Of a DNA stretch of 64,000 nucleotides, positions 61,290 through 64,000 are shown one piece after another. Under the pieces are notes generated by a model, which was given only the letters and a program-made list of their open reading frames with translations, searched no databases and had not been told where the DNA came from. Position numbers and translations under genes: made by a program. The stretch covers positions 2,192,105-2,256,104 of the forward strand of contig CM022673.1 of the NCBI GenBank assembly GCA_012295275.1. The letters are read 5' to 3'. Every line of letters starts with the position of its first letter. The stretch's first letter is position 1. The stretch comes from Chrysomallon squamiferum (lineage: Eukaryota > Mollusca > Gastropoda > Neomphalida > Peltospiridae).

Positions 61290-61640
61290 ATATTTTCTGA
61301 AATATATTTTGATTATATTTTCTGAAATATGTTGTAACTAACTCTAGCACAATATTATAATTGCAGGTTCTGAGATATCTTAAAAATACTTCTAGTATAA
61401 TATTATAATTATATGGTCTGAAATATGTCGTCAGTAAATGTGGCATCGTATCATTATAATTGTCTATTTCGATATATATCATGAGTAAATCTAGAAAAGT
61501 ATCATTATTATATGTTCTGAAATATGTTATCAGTCCAAATGAATTGTATTATAAACATGTATTCTGTAATATGTTACCAGTAAGTTTATAAATATATGTT
61601 CTGAAATATGTAAGTCTAGCATTGTATTGTAATCTAATCT
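61290..61640. repeat. Degenerate tandem repeat, about 50-65 bp unit
   Basis: About six divergent copies of TCTGAAATATGT followed by a spacer containing AGTAAATCTAG(C/A) and ATTATAATT. The copies are old and variable in length. Confidence 0.7.
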
Positions 61641-64000
61641 TATTAACGTGACACTGTCTGTATCATACAACTGAAGCCATGAATTTCTATACAAAAATCC
61701 TTCATTACAACTTGCTGTGACGGTAATGTTAACGTGTTTCATCTGGTGATTTGAGATGACGATAATTTCGTAAAAAGAAGAAAGCCAGGTTGTCATTCCG
61801 ACGTTGTTAACAGCAGCTGATTTTACTTATAAAACATGACACTGAAACTGAGAGTTGCTAACTTGATTAACACAGTTTCCTTTATCGATCAAATCGAGAT
61901 CGACGTGGATAAAAATAAAAAAACGCGCCCCGAGGTACTAGCCCAGTAAAAAAAAAAAATATATAAAAAAATAAATATAAAAACGAAATGTTAAGACTGT
62001 GTTTTTCTGTATCAAAAAGAAATAAAAATAATAATAATAAGTAAATAAATAAATAAATGAAATGTACTGCCGCAGATGATTAAAGGAGAATGTGTAAAAA
62101 CGTGCCTTAATTCTTTAAACAGTGCATGGAAATAAAAAAATAAATAAAAAGACGAAAACGAACAAAATGAATGAACATATTTTAAAACAATAAACCTCTG
62201 AAATAACAAAGCAGCTCTTCATTAAACTCCATTCCAGCCAGTATCTAACGAAAGGTCAATCAAACGCTCTGCTTTCAGAACAAAAAAGAAAAGAAAAGAA
62301 AGATTCCTTGCTGCACGTTGATACGACAACCCGTGTGGTGCAATGGTGATGGAAGTGTGTGGTTTGATGACATTATAAATGTAAGCTATTTACTTTAGGC
62401 CTGAAGACAAAAAGGCTAATGGGATCGTCTCTCTACAACCTGCTTAGAGCTATTCTGTGACATTTAAGACCATTACACTGTCCTTCTCACTCTAACATTT
62501 TAACACACTAACACATTAACATTCACTCTGAGTAAACCGTTCTTTGACGGTGTTCACTAGAGAGGCGTACTTGAACTTTCCGTTAATACAAGCTTAGTTC
62601 AGTTCATTCATCGATCGATACGCAAAGCTCATAAAATATCGACAGACAATTTCCTTTGTCTGTCAGAGTTATTCAGATACATACGTCTGGTACGTTAAAA
62701 CAAATCTGTTGAGTCATTTTTATTATCATCACCATCATCATTATTATTATTATTATTATTAGAATTTGTAATATTGCTTTTGGAATTACCATTGAAAAAT
62801 GTCTTTCTCCACACTGACCAGTTCTTTCGTATATCTTTAATATTTCCAAAATATTTTAAAAACAAACAAAAAAATTAACACTTTATATTTTCCTCCATTA
62901 CTGCTCCAATTGTCTGGAGTCAATGCCATGTAGTCTAAAAATAGAAAAAGTTAGAAAATTGTTCCCTGGACGACCTAAAACTATTTTCTTTTCTTATCAG
63001 TTTGCCTAGGTCAAACAATTAGTGTCTTTTTCATTGGGTGGAAATAAGCTGATGATTTATTAGGTTGTTGTCAGTAAGCTTGTACGTATTAGTCATTCCG
63101 ACTGGATATTTAGAATCCAAAAAATAAAAAAATATAAAAATAAAAAAAATAAAAAAAGTAAAATAGAACAGTTTATTCTAAAAGCAATTTGTCAAGATGC
63201 CAAAGAAAAGTAATTCTTTTTTAATCAAAATTTTATTTCTAATTCACCATCCGAGATTACATTGTTGTCAGTTCATCAGTTATCCAGACGGAAAGAATTT
63301 ATAAGGTTTCAAAAACAACGCGCAAGAAATCGGCATTTGTCGTTCCTCTCCGAAACCGCATGACGTCATAGAATTGATAACCAAGGTGACGACTTTTAAC
63401 CCTGTGTGCTGTTCTATCAGTTTTTATAAGTTATATATTTGTAATATACGTGTACAGGTCAGAAGTAATAAGCCCATACTATTCCATCATTGTATTAATA
63501 GTATATAGGCAAGAACTGACAGTTTTCACTATACGGGAAGTTTTCGTTTAAAAACTGGAAACGTGACTTTAAATAGAGAATGCTTAACAAAAAACCACGA
63601 AATTTTAAAATTAATTTTAATGATTTATTCTCCCTCTCTTTTAATTAAAAAAAAAAATAATAATAATAATTTTAATTTATTTTTTCAATTTATTTCATAT
63701 TCTATACCTTATTAACTGTATTTTATTTAATTTCAGCATATATTTGTACTTGAATATATTTTAAAAGTAAAGAAGATATAAAAATCATACGTAAACAGAT
63801 CTTTAGACTAACACAGTAATGAGTGGGAACGTCATTAAAACAGGATTATGCACTATATTATATTCTCAGATTCAGTTAATTAGTGGGTCGATCATAAGGA
63901 TATTACTGGTAGAAAGCATCAGCTGTTACTTAATAATGTTTATTAAACCTTTAGGTTTCGTTCAAAAGTTACAAATATTTATCAACTGCAATACAGGTAT
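61641..64000. other. No gene seen to the window end
   Basis: AT-rich sequence with an ATT run (62738-62762) and A/T homopolymers. A CCGCATGACGTCAT patch near 63356-63369 contains a CRE-like TGACGTCA, but no transcript can be tied to it. Confidence 0.6.

Overview
This is a eukaryotic, AT-rich, repeat-laden window from an invertebrate animal. Split exons with GT-AG introns, long introns and dense microsatellites rule out a prokaryote. The gene content (a TIF1-type TRIM protein and an invertebrate-style type B leucine-rich-repeat receptor) fits a lophotrochozoan, possibly a mollusc; this placement is an inference, not a proof. Two protein-coding genes can be reconstructed exon by exon, and they converge tail to tail.

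Region by region. Positions 1-15.2 kb are intergenic: microsatellites, a candidate pogo/Tigger-type DNA transposon (2631-3971) with a 214-bp mariner-type MITE nested in it (3338-3551), and a decayed copy of a multicopy invertebrate protein (about 5289-5755). From 15.56 to 24.64 kb on the + strand lies a complete 11-exon TIF1-family gene (TRIM24/TRIM33 class) predicted at 973 aa. Its order is RING, two B-boxes, coiled coil, low-complexity linker with SUMO-type sites, PHD finger and bromodomain. A compact promoter with GC-box-like, CCAAT-like and E2F-like elements precedes it. From 24.64 to 29.88 kb is the TRIM 3' UTR and intergenic DNA, with a 3'-UTR minisatellite, a broken LINE-type relic (26.41-27.13 kb, minus strand), a long CT tract and a 40-bp tandem repeat.

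From 48.67 down to 29.88 kb on the minus strand lie 19 exons of a type B LGR, a relative of vertebrate LGR4/5/6 and the insect bursicon receptor rickets. They encode 17 leucine-rich repeats, a cysteine hinge, a complete seven-transmembrane domain and an unusually long cytoplasmic tail of about 510 residues ending in S-E-V. The exon with the signal peptide and LRR N-cap was not found and probably lies at higher coordinates, perhaps beyond the window. The stretch 48.7-64 kb is therefore probably intron 1 and/or upstream DNA; it holds only simple repeats and minisatellites that I can recognise.

The two genes have no evident shared pathway: one is a nuclear chromatin-reading E3 ligase, the other a cell-surface hormone or growth-factor receptor. 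The most unusual sequence features are tandem repeats that copied splice-site sequences into introns (PHD exon end at 22062-22325; LRR-exon acceptor at 39661-40163), a CT tract that starts at a splice donor (32650-32764), and the long LGR tail. I found no convincing wholly new system.
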